From Veillonella sp. VA142 (lineage in GTDB: Bacteria; Bacillota; Negativicutes; Veillonellales; Veillonellaceae): DNA of 64,000 nucleotides. Within the stretch, counting starts at the first letter, position 1; each line of letters begins with the position of its first letter. Both the position numbers and the translations under genes were made by a program. Positions 1-9,888 of this stretch are shown piece after piece. The notes below the pieces were generated by a model that saw nothing but the letters and a program-made list of their open reading frames with translations, did no database searches and was not told the origin of the DNA. The stretch is from the NCBI RefSeq assembly GCF_003992135.1, contig NZ_RQVN01000004.1, forward strand, positions 62,001 through 126,000, read 5' to 3'.

Positions 1-286
1 GGTCAAAATGTTCCAGACCTTCACAGATGAGCAAATCATACACGTCCCAAGGATGTACTTGTTTCACAATTTGAGCTGTTTCTATGGTCCTTTGTATATC
101 CAACACCTCATGCATAGCACTCACATCTGTGTGAGACATAATCATCATATAGCTTCGTCCCCTATCATGTAATGCTTCCAACAGGGCATATGTTTTTCCT
201 ATGCCTACTTCACCTGAGATAAGTAATGTCCGCAACAAAGGTTCTTGCAAAAAGAGATGAAGGCCTGTATGTATTTGTTCACTCAT
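1..286 (-). CDS. ATP-binding protein, ChlD/BchD-like (partial, 3' end outside window)
   Basis: Only the first 95 codons are present; the frame is open to the window edge. The start at 286 follows a strong AGGAGGTGAA ribosome binding site. A P-loop GEVGIGKT lies near residues 26-33. The gene directly follows a ChlI-like ATPase, so a D-type chelatase partner (AAA domain followed by a von Willebrand A domain) is the likeliest identity. That is inferred from position: the VWA part, if present, lies outside the window. It would act in the cytoplasm with the ChlI-like and CobN-like proteins. Alternative: an unrelated AAA protein. Confidence 0.6.
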   Translation of the reverse strand, partial: MSEQIHTGLHLFLQEPLLRTLLISGEVGIGKTYALLEALHDRGRSYMMIMSHTDVSAMHEVLDIQRTIETAQIVKQVHPWDVYDLLICEGLEHFD

Positions 287-324
287 ACCCTTCACCTCCT
301 TTAACAAAATCTCTGGTTCTTCTA

Positions 325-1263
325 CTATACCTCTGTTGTATCATAAGTAGCCCATAAATTCTCTAACATACTTTTATCAAATTCACGTTGCTCAAAGGGT
401 TTCCGTTTCATCCGATGAGCTACCACAAGAGGTGTCAACTGTTTCAGATGCTCCATTGTCACACAGTTCTCCCCTTGTAACGCCGCTAAGGCCCGGCTGC
501 TAGTGAGCAAGGTAATATCCGAACGATGCCCCTCTACCCCTAGAGTAATCGATATATTGGCAATCAATTCTAATAGATTTGTATCTACTGTAATCGTAGG
601 CAACGCTTTACGAGCTGTTTCAATAGTGTTACGCAAGGCTTCATCCTCCTTGCGATAGGATTCAATAAAGGATTTGGGGTTATCTTCAAAAGCCAATCGA
701 CGACGCAAGACTTCCATCCGCAATGCTACATCCGTTTCTGCTTTTACCATCACAGATAAGCCAAAACGATCCAACAATTGCGGGCGAATAACCCCTTCCT
801 CTGGGTTCATGGTGCCCACCAAAATAAATCGTGATGGATGACTATGGCTAATGCCCTCCCGTTCAACACGATTCACACCCATGGCCGCCACATCTAACAA
901 TGTATCCACTAAGTAATCCTCTAGTAAATTGACCTCATCCACATAGAGAATATTTTCGTGAGCCTCAAATAAAATACCTGGAGAAAACTCTTGCTTCCCC
1001 TCCTGTAGCATCCGCTCAATATCCAAGGTGCCCACCAATCTATCTTCCGTGCAATGCAATGGAAGATCCACCACTTTCATAGGTGTTCCATCACTATGCA
1101 TAGGTAGCACCTTCGCTAAGCCTCGTACCGCCGTCGATTTCGCAGTTCCCTTATCACCTTGTATCAACACACCACCTACCCGTGGGTCTACCGCATTGAG
1201 GAGCAACGCCAATTTCATTTGTTCTTGTCCTACTAAGGCTGTAAAAGGATATATAATACTCAT
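325..1263 (-). CDS. Magnesium-chelatase-type AAA+ ATPase, ChlI/BchI-like subunit
   Basis: A 312-residue AAA+ protein with Walker A GDKGTAKST (residues 36-44), Walker B ILYVDEVN (about 105-112) and the sensor region VGTMNPEEG, all typical of the I subunit of Mg/Co chelatases. Family members form ATP-driven rings that power a large CobN/ChlH-type subunit. The length matches short BchI proteins. It starts one base downstream of the ABC ATPase stop, so it is translationally tied to the transport genes. Its large-subunit partner is presumably the CobN-like protein encoded upstream in the same operon. The substrate cannot be read from the sequence. Confidence 0.88.
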   Translation of the reverse strand: MSIIYPFTALVGQEQMKLALLLNAVDPRVGGVLIQGDKGTAKSTAVRGLAKVLPMHSDGTPMKVVDLPLHCTEDRLVGTLDIERMLQEGKQEFSPGILFEAHENILYVDEVNLLEDYLVDTLLDVAAMGVNRVEREGISHSHPSRFILVGTMNPEEGVIRPQLLDRFGLSVMVKAETDVALRMEVLRRRLAFEDNPKSFIESYRKEDEALRNTIETARKALPTITVDTNLLELIANISITLGVEGHRSDITLLTSSRALAALQGENCVTMEHLKQLTPLVVAHRMKRKPFEQREFDKSMLENLWATYDTTEV

Positions 1264-1264
1264 G

Positions 1265-2065
1265 TTAATCTCCTTGCCAACGTCCTTTGGTAGGGATAAT
1301 TTCTATGCGCAATTGTCCATACCGTTTATCTCTGAATACATCTGTATCCATATCGAAGGCCCGTTTAATATACTCTGGCTGCAATACTTCTTCTGGCGCA
1401 CCATCTGCAATGACACGATGCTCCCCAATGAGCAATAATCGTGTGCAGTATTTAGCAGCTAATTCTAAATCATGTACAACGGTAATGATGGTTTTTCCTT
1501 GCTTGCACAAATGTTGAAAGAATCGGAACATGTCATCACTATGACCTTTATCGAGGGATGAGGTAGGCTCATCTAAGAGCATAATATCTGTCTCTTGAGC
1601 CAGGGATTTAGCTAACAAAATGCGCTGTTTTTCGCCCCCGCTGACCTGTTCTAACCGATGATCTTTTAAATGCGATACTCCTGTATACGCCATCACTTCT
1701 TGCACAATTCGGCGATCTTCGTCGCTTTCACTATCCCACCAAGATTGATACGCATAACGACCAGTCATGACGATTTCTTCAGCGCTGAAAGCGTAAGGAA
1801 TCTCCACTTGTTGTTGCATATAACTCATCGTTTTAGCAATAAAAGTATCCGATTGTTTCGCCAAATCTTGTCCATTTCCATAAATATGCCCCTCATAGGG
1901 TAATAGCTGGCGAATCGCTTTTAGCAATGTGGTTTTACCATTCCCATTCGCCCCAATGATACCAATACATTCGCCTTTGTAAAAGTCTTTGGTTACGTCT
2001 TGAACGATCGGTTGTCCATCACGACATACAGATACCTGTTCTAAGCGCAATACTACATCATTCAT
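1265..2065 (-). CDS. ABC transporter ATP-binding protein (FecE/BtuD/HmuV type)
   Basis: A 266-residue nucleotide-binding subunit with Walker A GANGNGKTT (38-46), signature VSGGEKQR (141-148), Walker B IMLLDEPTS (161-169) and switch histidine in VVHD. It energises import of an iron complex, haem or cobalamin through the FecCD permease. Its start overlaps the permease stop by four bases, so the two are translationally coupled. Family and complex are clear; substrate is inferred from the operon. Confidence 0.92.
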   Translation of the reverse strand: MNDVVLRLEQVSVCRDGQPIVQDVTKDFYKGECIGIIGANGNGKTTLLKAIRQLLPYEGHIYGNGQDLAKQSDTFIAKTMSYMQQQVEIPYAFSAEEIVMTGRYAYQSWWDSESDEDRRIVQEVMAYTGVSHLKDHRLEQVSGGEKQRILLAKSLAQETDIMLLDEPTSSLDKGHSDDMFRFFQHLCKQGKTIITVVHDLELAAKYCTRLLLIGEHRVIADGAPEEVLQPEYIKRAFDMDTDVFRDKRYGQLRIEIIPTKGRWQGD

Positions 2066-3057
2066 AGAGAACCTCCTTTCACTTTCAAACGATGTAAGAG
2101 GAATAAGAAATACGGTGTTCCTAATAAGGCCGTCATAATACCCACTCGTATATCAACAGGGTGGAACAAAGTCCGTCCCAATGTATCGCACAGCAGTACA
2201 AAACAAGCACCCCCTAAGGCAGAAGTAGGTATCACGAGGCGATGGTCAGGTCCCACTAAGAGGCGCACCATATGCGGCACCACGAGGCCCACAAAACCGA
2301 TACTACCACCTACGCATACAGAAATAGCCGTCATCATAGCCGACAAGAGCAAGAAGATCATACGATACCGATTGGTATTCATGCCTACAGATCTGGCTTC
2401 TACTTCACCCATCACTAAAATGTTTAAATGTTTACTCAAGGCTATAATAATCCCTGTTCCTACGGCAATGGTAGGTAGCGCAATAGCCACATGATCCCAT
2501 CGGCGATATTCTAAACTACCAACCATCCAGAATAGAAATTCTTTCAAACGATATTCATTCATCAACGTTAAAATTCCAGATGTTAAGGATCCCAATAGCA
2601 TACTAATAGCCACACCTGCTAACAATAAAATACGAGGGTCCATTCGCCCTTTATACCAACTGAGGAGCATTGTAATGCCCAGCGCTGTCAAGGCGCCAAT
2701 AAATGCAAAGGATGGCATGTAATAGGCACTCACCGATGACAACCCCAACGCTATCGCAATAACCGCACCTGTAGAGGCCCCTGATACAACGCCCATAATT
2801 CCTGGATCTGCCAACGGATTACCAAATACACCTTGAATTACCGTCCCTGCAATGGCCAAGGCCATACCAATTGAAATAGCTACTAAAATTCTAGGCAGGC
2901 GTATAAAATATAAAATTCGTTCTTGCTCCTCTGTTAAGTGCAAGAAATCACTAGCACTGACGGGAATAATTCCCATACACAGGGACATGACAATAAGCAC
3001 CAATAGCAGTATCATCATGCCACTCATATAGAACCACGGTCTATTCATGCGTGCCAT
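2062..3057 (-). CDS. FecCD-family ABC transporter permease
   Basis: A 331-residue polytopic inner-membrane protein with about ten hydrophobic segments and the typical GVVSGASTGA and GFVGLVVPHMVRLLVG stretches of BtuC/FecD/HmuU permeases. It is the channel of the importer formed with the ATPase downstream and the binding protein upstream. The start lies inside the end of the binding-protein gene (17-base overlap). Substrate class: siderophore, haem or cobalamin; haem is favoured by operon context. Confidence 0.92.
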   Translation of the reverse strand: MARMNRPWFYMSGMMILLLVLIVMSLCMGIIPVSASDFLHLTEEQERILYFIRLPRILVAISIGMALAIAGTVIQGVFGNPLADPGIMGVVSGASTGAVIAIALGLSSVSAYYMPSFAFIGALTALGITMLLSWYKGRMDPRILLLAGVAISMLLGSLTSGILTLMNEYRLKEFLFWMVGSLEYRRWDHVAIALPTIAVGTGIIIALSKHLNILVMGEVEARSVGMNTNRYRMIFLLLSAMMTAISVCVGGSIGFVGLVVPHMVRLLVGPDHRLVIPTSALGGACFVLLCDTLGRTLFHPVDIRVGIMTALLGTPYFLFLLHRLKVKGGSL

Positions 3058-4015
3058 CTCCTTTCTCGCTCTCTCGAAGGATGCGCAAAATATCTTTCAT
3101 AGATTCACCAATAAACTGATTCCCCGTATATAAATCTGATGCCGGCATGGTAACCACTCGACCTTCTCGAACGGCTCTAACCGTTTGAAGACCAGGATTA
3201 TCTCGATACAAGGCTTGCCAAGCCATTTCGCTTTTGTCGTACACCGGTATGAGAATCACATTCGGGTCCATTTCAATAATACGCTCTTCTGTGAAAGCTG
3301 TCCTAGGTGCATAACCTAAATGACTTGGTCCGTTCACAAGACCCATGACACGGGTCATATCATCAAATAGGCTATCTGAACCTGCATAACCATCCATGGA
3401 TGACATAGAAATCACTACTTGCCCTTTTGTTTCTGCAGATAGCGCTTTCACCTCTTCAATATCTTGTTGCATCTTAGCAGTCATGTCACGAGCCTTATGT
3501 TCTGCTCCAACAACCACTCCCAATCGCTCTACTAACTCTAAGGTTCCTTGTACCGTTTTAGGACTACTAACAATGACCACTGGAATCCCCATATGATCTA
3601 GTCCATCTAGTACATCTCTATTTGTATACTCAGGAGCAAGCACCAAGTCAGGGTGTAAATATACAATTTTTTCCACCGCATAGGAGTATAAAGAAACTTT
3701 CACAGATTTTGCCAATTCATAGTTCGGCCCATATCCCTTTGTTTTTGATAGAAAGCTAACAGCTCCTAATCGACTAGGCCCTACCATCTCTAATAGTATA
3801 GGTTCATAGGCAGAAGTTAAGGAAACGATTCGCTTGGCCTCTGCAGGTACTACTACAGAACGTCCCCAATCATCGATTACGATACGTTGCGTCCCTTCTA
3901 CTACATGCGTTGAATCCCCCTGATCATTCCCTCCAATCCATGGATGATATCCTACTAGGAGTCCTAGTACAATGAATAAACATGCTATCCACAAGGTTTC
4001 ATTACGTTTCATCAT
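3041..4015 (-). CDS. Periplasmic binding protein, BtuF/FecB/HmuT type
   Basis: A 324-residue solute-binding protein with an N-terminal hydrophobic segment (about residues 8-22), then a TroA-superfamily fold recognised from DDWGRSVVVPAEAKRIVSL, LHPDLVLAPEY and GIPVVIVSS. There is no lipobox cysteine after the hydrophobic segment, so it is either released to the periplasm or tethered by an uncleaved anchor. The tandem ATG codons follow GAGGGATATT inside the end of the CobN-like gene. It would hand a metal complex from the TonB receptor to the permease. Confidence 0.88.
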   Translation of the reverse strand: MMKRNETLWIACLFIVLGLLVGYHPWIGGNDQGDSTHVVEGTQRIVIDDWGRSVVVPAEAKRIVSLTSAYEPILLEMVGPSRLGAVSFLSKTKGYGPNYELAKSVKVSLYSYAVEKIVYLHPDLVLAPEYTNRDVLDGLDHMGIPVVIVSSPKTVQGTLELVERLGVVVGAEHKARDMTAKMQQDIEEVKALSAETKGQVVISMSSMDGYAGSDSLFDDMTRVMGLVNGPSHLGYAPRTAFTEERIIEMDPNVILIPVYDKSEMAWQALYRDNPGLQTVRAVREGRVVTMPASDLYTGNQFIGESMKDILRILRESEKGDGTHE

Positions 4016-7000
4016 AATATCCCTCTAAGTCATCTTCCAAAGACATTGCCACATCGCGCAATCCTTCTTTGCGAGCCTCACTAGCCTTCCAAAGTCCTCG
4101 TTGTTCTGCTTCCAATAAAGTATGACAAATATCCCCTAAGGCCCAAGGGTTCACTTGGCGCATCCAATCCTGTATATTCTGATTCATGACATACTCATCT
4201 GTGTAGGCATCATACATCCAGTCTTGAATCATATCACTAGTAGCATCCCATTCATAGGTATGTTGTACATAGGAAGCCATATCAGAAGCCCCCTTATAGC
4301 CATGTTTCATCATACCCGCTATAAAGATAGGGTTCATTGGTTCACTGCGGAACTGGCGTTGAATTTCATCTTCTAGGGATCGTACTAAAATGTCTTTACG
4401 GTACGTTGTATCACCTATGAACGATTTCGGTTGTACTCCTTTGATAGATTCTACAGCTGCGATCATCCCCCCGTGGTAAGCATTGAAATCATCTGTGCTT
4501 AACAAACTAACCTCTCGGTTATCTTCATTTTTCACAGTTACTTCGATGGAACCTAATCGCTTCCGAAACTGTTGATGGCTTGGAATAATCTCACCTTGCT
4601 CATCATATCCATAACCACCCCATGTGACATAAGCATTGGCTAAGTCCTCACGAGTAGACCAATTGCTTTGTTCTAAAATTTGATTCACTCCTGCCCCATA
4701 GGCACCTGGTGCGTCACCAAAGACACGAATCGAAGCAGCTTTGATAGCTTTTTCATACTCCATACCTTCCTCTACTAACGCGGCTGTATCTAGGTCTATA
4801 TGTTTCTTCACATAATTCACGCTATAGTCTTCAGCAAGAGCACCCACCATTTGCACAGCTTTCGCAATCCACATGACTCCAGAAGGCATCATGTCTCGAA
4901 ATAAACCACTAATACGGCTCGTCACGTCGATACGTGGTCGCCCTAATTCCTCGAGAGGTATGACTTCTAAATCGGATACACGACTCCCTGTGTAAACGGG
5001 CCGTACCCCTAATAGATAGAATACTTCTCCCATACATTGACCGTGCGTGCGTTGTGTGTTGTCAGCCCACAAGACTATACCGATTTCCTCTGGATATCGC
5101 TGTTCTTCTCGAATATATTCATTGAGCAACGCATCCCCTAATTCACACCCGATGGAATAAGCAGGTACGGTCGGTAAAGTCCGTTCATCTACGCCATAAA
5201 AATTGCGCCCCATCGGCAGCACATCGATACCACTATTGGTAACAGCGCCCCCAATATTAGGCGGAATATACTTACCTTCCAAACCTCGTAACAATTGGTT
5301 CATTTCCTCTGTCGTTTGGCGCAACCCTGTGAGATAGGTCTTACACAAGGTTTCCTTTTGTGCATCGTCTGGCACACCATGCATGTCTAGGAACGCATCT
5401 ATATAGCCAGCTTCTTCCTCTGTGGTTGGATTTTTCCCTAATATATGCAAACCACAGCGAATATGACGATTTTGGATGTCCATCAAATAGTTATGAATAT
5501 CCCCTAACAGTTCTTCTGCCTCGTCTACACAAATGGATTCAGCTAAGGCTCGCCACTCTTCTTCACTGACAGATTTATCTGTTACAAAGTATGCCTGTCC
5601 ACTCTCTTGATACCAGTCGAAGGATTCGCACAAATGCTCTAAATGGCAATCTTTTACAGAAGATAAAATATATCCTAGCACCACTTGCTCTTGGTTCATT
5701 TCCTGCGATTTTGTATGGTCATATTCGTCCAAATACCGTTCTAACGTTTCATAGTCACCATACAAGCCAGACCGTTTCATAGGTGGCGATAAATAACTAA
5801 GTAAGGCAGCATGACTACGCCGTTTGGCTTGGATACCTTCACCAACGATGGTTGTCCAGTACGGATAGAGATTAGGGAGATCTTCGATACCTAACTGAGG
5901 GTAACAATAGGAACTTAATGCCGTTCCCTTACCCGGTAACCATTCTAAGTTACCATGGGTTCCCATATGGATAGTCACATCGGCTTGAAATATCATGCGC
6001 ACCCAATGATACACCCCTTCATAGTGATACGTAGGCGGAATATCTGGTGAATGGTACAATGCATCTGGGTTATCACTAAATCCACGTGGCGGTTGTACTA
6101 ATACCCATACATTGCCAAAGGCCACTCCGGGAATAATGAGTTCATCCTCTTCTACAAATATCTTCCCTATAGGCTGTCCCCAATGTTTCAGTAGTGATTC
6201 TTGGGTATCACTATCCAGCTTTGAAAACCATGTCGTATAGGCTTGTTTCGGCAGTTTTGGGGCTTTCTCTACGGCTGAATCGGTCAAACAATCTACGTCA
6301 TTGGTAGCATGTTTAGTCAGTATAGTCATGAGCTCCTCACTCGTTTGAGGGAGCCCTTCTACTGCATATCCTATCTGTTGTAATTCTTGTAACAGCCGTA
6401 ATACAGACTCTGGAGTATCTAGACCACAAGCATTACCAATGTGGGAATTTTTCGGCGGATAATTATGAAGGAATAGAACAATCTTAACATTTGCCTTGTC
6501 TTTGCATTGTAATGTAATCCATCGTTTGGCTTGTTCTACCATTTTTTGAATGCCCTCAAGATATGGTTTAAAATAGTAGCCTCTTTCCTCAGAATATGTT
6601 CTAGTCCCTACAATATGACCGTCTAGAATGCCATCTATTTCTGGCAATGATAAGGAAAAGGATATATCCGATGGCTCTAACCCTTGAGATCTCCGTTGCC
6701 AGCTTTCAAAGCTCGTATACGTAACAAAGCCCTGTAAGATAGGGATGGCTAACTCAGCCATTTCCTCACGGCTTGCCCCCTGCAAGCCAATAATGGAAAA
6801 CTTGCATGTATTAATGATGAGAGATATCGTCTCTTTCACTTGATGAGCAAATAACGTGTCCCAACACTCATACCATCGTAATTGTCCACCTGATTTACTG
6901 CTGTATTGACCAAATACTAATACCGGCGATAAGCCTTGTTCTAATGCACGATCATAGAGTGCATAAGGATAATCTAATTGACCTTGCACCCATTCATCTC

Positions 7001-7541
7001 GATAGAAGAATATGCCCACTACGGGACCATCATGGGTGTAATCCTTACGATATGCCTCATAAGATGGATAGACTTCCCCTTGCCTGCCTAAAATACCTTG
7101 GTACGGTAGTTCTTTCACCAGTTGTACTGGCCCTGTATACCCTCGTAAGGATAGCATATATTGGCACAGTCCATAGAAATTTTCTGTTCCACCTTGGTGC
7201 AAATAGTCCTTAATTCGATCAATACTTTCATCTGTAACACCATATCGCTGTACATCCGACGCTGAATCATGGAATAGTAATACATAAGGAACTCGTTTTT
7301 GTGTCATATATTTATGAATCCCTTTTACCAAAGGCGTATCTAACGTACTGCCTACATGAGTAAATAGAACTATATCCGCCATATCAATAGCTCGCTCAGC
7401 ATCCGCTAACTCTATATTTTCGGATGATGACAGAAAGACTATGCCCAAGGACATAGTCTCATCTGTATACTTTTGTTCTATTTCTTTAGCCCACTGCCAA
7501 TGTTTTGTCATGGATGTGATGAGTAAAATAGAATGTTTCAT
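4002..7541 (-). CDS. CobN/ChlH-family metal chelatase large subunit (HmuS-like)
   Basis: At 1179 residues this is the usual size of CobN and HmuS proteins. The family core is visible as MGTHGNLEWLPGKG near residue 530 and LWADNTQRTHGQCMGE near 820. CobN inserts cobalt into hydrogenobyrinate diamide in the aerobic B12 route; HmuS relatives in Bacteroidota haem loci act on haem. Here the gene lies 10 bases after a TonB receptor and just before a BtuF-like binding protein, the HmuR-S-T-U-V order, and AAA partners follow. This organism also has the anaerobic cobaltochelatase cbiK near 31 kb, so a role in handling imported haem or another tetrapyrrole is more likely than in B12 synthesis. That function is inference. 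Confidence 0.85.
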   Translation of the reverse strand: MKHSILLITSMTKHWQWAKEIEQKYTDETMSLGIVFLSSSENIELADAERAIDMADIVLFTHVGSTLDTPLVKGIHKYMTQKRVPYVLLFHDSASDVQRYGVTDESIDRIKDYLHQGGTENFYGLCQYMLSLRGYTGPVQLVKELPYQGILGRQGEVYPSYEAYRKDYTHDGPVVGIFFYRDEWVQGQLDYPYALYDRALEQGLSPVLVFGQYSSKSGGQLRWYECWDTLFAHQVKETISLIINTCKFSIIGLQGASREEMAELAIPILQGFVTYTSFESWQRRSQGLEPSDISFSLSLPEIDGILDGHIVGTRTYSEERGYYFKPYLEGIQKMVEQAKRWITLQCKDKANVKIVLFLHNYPPKNSHIGNACGLDTPESVLRLLQELQQIGYAVEGLPQTSEELMTILTKHATNDVDCLTDSAVEKAPKLPKQAYTTWFSKLDSDTQESLLKHWGQPIGKIFVEEDELIIPGVAFGNVWVLVQPPRGFSDNPDALYHSPDIPPTYHYEGVYHWVRMIFQADVTIHMGTHGNLEWLPGKGTALSSYCYPQLGIEDLPNLYPYWTTIVGEGIQAKRRSHAALLSYLSPPMKRSGLYGDYETLERYLDEYDHTKSQEMNQEQVVLGYILSSVKDCHLEHLCESFDWYQESGQAYFVTDKSVSEEEWRALAESICVDEAEELLGDIHNYLMDIQNRHIRCGLHILGKNPTTEEEAGYIDAFLDMHGVPDDAQKETLCKTYLTGLRQTTEEMNQLLRGLEGKYIPPNIGGAVTNSGIDVLPMGRNFYGVDERTLPTVPAYSIGCELGDALLNEYIREEQRYPEEIGIVLWADNTQRTHGQCMGEVFYLLGVRPVYTGSRVSDLEVIPLEELGRPRIDVTSRISGLFRDMMPSGVMWIAKAVQMVGALAEDYSVNYVKKHIDLDTAALVEEGMEYEKAIKAASIRVFGDAPGAYGAGVNQILEQSNWSTREDLANAYVTWGGYGYDEQGEIIPSHQQFRKRLGSIEVTVKNEDNREVSLLSTDDFNAYHGGMIAAVESIKGVQPKSFIGDTTYRKDILVRSLEDEIQRQFRSEPMNPIFIAGMMKHGYKGASDMASYVQHTYEWDATSDMIQDWMYDAYTDEYVMNQNIQDWMRQVNPWALGDICHTLLEAEQRGLWKASEARKEGLRDVAMSLEDDLEGYYDET

Positions 7542-7551
7542 ATCGTACCTA

Positions 7552-9522
7552 CTAGAAATGATAGGAATAATTCACATAATAATTACGCGGTAAATCCCAG
7601 TATTCCCATTCGCCTTGAGAGATGACATTTTTACGATTTAACAAGTTATTTACATAGAATCCAATTGTTTGTGACTCATTCGGGCTATAGTTTACATGGG
7701 CATTTATATTGATAAACTCTGGATTGCGTTGTTTGTCCCGATTATAGGCACGAATACCCCAATAGGACGCAGCTAATCCAACTTGCCATTTATCTTTTTC
7801 ATAATCTAAGGCTAGGTTTAACTCTAATTTAGGAGCTGTTTGTACCCAATCTTTTTTATTAACATCTTGTTTTTTAGGATTAGAGTAGGATGCACCTAAG
7901 GTCATAATTATATCACTAGTTACATACGATTTATACTCTGCTTCAACCCCTGTATTGCGGAATTCTCCACCATTGATACGAATAGTTTTACGATTTCCAT
8001 CAAGAGGATTCTCCGCCCAATCAAAGAAATTTTTAAATTTCATGTGATACAGACTAACACGCCAAGAATCTCTCTTATTAGCTTGTTTATACCCAATTTC
8101 ATAATTCCAACCTTCTTCTGGTTTCAATTTGCCACCTGGTATTTTCATATACTCAGAAGGTTTAATTTTTTTAGGATCTGTTACCCATTTAAAAGCATCA
8201 TGAATATTCGGCATTGTAAACGCTTTACCTATATTCGTATAGATGGATTTTGAACTATCAATCTTGTACAAGGTTTGCCATTGTGGTGTAAATACTTGTT
8301 GATCTTTAATCGGATCATTAATAACTTGGTATCGACCACCAATAGTAGTGCTGAAAGATGGAGTAATCTGGAATTCATAATTACCATATAATGCTACAAT
8401 ATTACGTCCTGCTTTTACCATGTGATTCGCCTCTGATTTACCATGGTATGCTTCATGAATTGCCTGCACCCCTAACACTGCTTTATTTGTATCCTTATGC
8501 GCCTTCCAAGTATGCTGTGCCTCTACACCCACTTTATAAGCACCATAATTATAAGGGCTTTGCACATACGCAGGTTTCGCTAAACTGTTGCTTTCGCCTA
8601 TTAATCGACGAGTATTAAAGAATACGCTTGCTTTCGTTGTTGCATCCTCATAGACAATAGATCCATTATTTTTAATATCTCGATAATGCCAATATTTGGT
8701 TTCTGTTAAAGCCGATTTTTTCGGTGTCCATTTTGCCTTTGGTATGGTACTAATTTGTCCATATGTAGAATCGCTTTGTTGACGCATATAGTTAATTGTT
8801 ACATAATCATGTGGCTTCACATTCACCGCTATATTATGAGCATACCCCTTATCACGTGTATTGTAGTAATCAAGCCCTGTTCTATTTGGAGATGTTCTCG
8901 CTTGTGCCCCATAGTACTCTTTTGATGTGGAAATTTCAATTTTTTCAGTGCCTACAGTAGTCGCATATTTTTTATAGCCTTCATTACCAATGCCCGTTTC
9001 AATTGTACCATGCGCTTTCGTTGGTGTTTTTGTAATCACATTCACAACACCTCCTAATGCTTCGGAACCATATTGTGCAGACGCAGCACCGCGAACGATT
9101 TCAATGCGTTCAACATTATCCATCATCAGACCATTTAAACTGTTTTTACCATCTAAATTGATAGGTGCACCATTCACTAAGACCAAGGCGCTTCTATCTA
9201 AGCCACGGATATTCGTACGACTTTCCATACTGCCAAACTCTAATCCTAAGGGTCCATAACTAAAAGTTGTGATACCTGTAGCCTGTCCTACTGCGTCAAA
9301 AATACTCTTCGCTCCAGAGTTTTTCAAGTCTGCTTGATCAATAACCGTAACAGATGCTGGTGTTTCTAAATCTTTTGTCTCAAACCGTTGTGCTGTCACA
9401 ACCACTGGATTAAGTACCGTTACAGGTCCTAAATCTGTTATAGATTGTGCTTTTACTATACTTACCGTAGAACCTACAATTCCTGCAAGAACTGCTAAAT
9501 ATAATGCCTTCCCTTTCATCAT
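7552..9522 (-). CDS. TonB-dependent outer-membrane receptor (HmuR-like by context)
   Basis: A 656-residue receptor with a signal peptide (about residues 1-25), a plug domain (about 45-165, with SRTNIRGLDRSALVLVNGAP and RIEIVRGAASAQYGSEALGG) and a C-terminal barrel ending in YSYHF, the usual aromatic terminus. It imports a metal chelate across the outer membrane using TonB energy. AGGAGG at 9528-9533 serves ATG 9522 or 9519; the second has the better spacing. It heads the chelatase/ABC operon. A transcribed leader of about 140 bases with hairpins precedes it. Confidence 0.93.
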   Translation of the reverse strand: MMKGKALYLAVLAGIVGSTVSIVKAQSITDLGPVTVLNPVVVTAQRFETKDLETPASVTVIDQADLKNSGAKSIFDAVGQATGITTFSYGPLGLEFGSMESRTNIRGLDRSALVLVNGAPINLDGKNSLNGLMMDNVERIEIVRGAASAQYGSEALGGVVNVITKTPTKAHGTIETGIGNEGYKKYATTVGTEKIEISTSKEYYGAQARTSPNRTGLDYYNTRDKGYAHNIAVNVKPHDYVTINYMRQQSDSTYGQISTIPKAKWTPKKSALTETKYWHYRDIKNNGSIVYEDATTKASVFFNTRRLIGESNSLAKPAYVQSPYNYGAYKVGVEAQHTWKAHKDTNKAVLGVQAIHEAYHGKSEANHMVKAGRNIVALYGNYEFQITPSFSTTIGGRYQVINDPIKDQQVFTPQWQTLYKIDSSKSIYTNIGKAFTMPNIHDAFKWVTDPKKIKPSEYMKIPGGKLKPEEGWNYEIGYKQANKRDSWRVSLYHMKFKNFFDWAENPLDGNRKTIRINGGEFRNTGVEAEYKSYVTSDIIMTLGASYSNPKKQDVNKKDWVQTAPKLELNLALDYEKDKWQVGLAASYWGIRAYNRDKQRNPEFININAHVNYSPNESQTIGFYVNNLLNRKNVISQGEWEYWDLPRNYYVNYSYHF

Positions 9523-9665
9523 TACTTCCTCCTAACTGTAGCCCTTGGCTACCATCTACGTGTATCCACATGCCCATTGTGGAACGCAGCCTATTACCCT
9601 TTCAGTCAAAGGATTTTACCATGCAATTACTCATGCTCTTTCATTGCGTGTAAAAATATATTTTT
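9523..9665 (-). promoter_or_regulatory. Structured leader of the TonB-CobN operon, identity unresolved
   Basis: Two hairpins are visible: TCCACA/TGTGGA with a 7-base loop (arms 9565-9570 and 9578-9583) and GTAGCC/GGCTAC with a 3-base loop (9538-9552) just before the Shine-Dalgarno sequence. I looked for cobalamin riboswitch conserved boxes and a Fur box and found neither. The second hairpin could gate ribosome access. Function is inferred only from position and pairing. Confidence 0.35.
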
Positions 9666-9840
9666 AGTATATCATACTATAAGTTTCATATGGTAGTAAA
9701 ATAAATTTTATTTATCAACTATCACGGTGCATCAAAATCAATATTGTATCTGCAGGGATTAGCTTATCAGTCCCTTGTCACCTAGCATATTTTCTTACAT
9801 CGTAGGAACATATACTAGTAGCCCTACCTCAAAGTACACA

Positions 9841-9867
9841 AAAAGCCGCCACAGCTGTGACGGCTTT
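9841..9867 (-). terminator. Rho-independent terminator after the YgbA-like gene
   Basis: The stem AAAGCCG.CACAGCTGTG.CGGCTTT followed by T residues on the minus strand lies 22 bases beyond the stop of the YgbA-like gene. It ends the minus-strand housekeeping run and separates it from the TonB operon. Confidence 0.8.
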
Positions 9868-9888
9868 CATTATATATTAATGTTAATT

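Noticed and set aside
9523-9665. Cobalamin riboswitch upstream of the TonB-CobN operon
   Set aside because: The leader is of plausible size, but I could not find the conserved B12-box sequence or the characteristic core; called only a structured leader.
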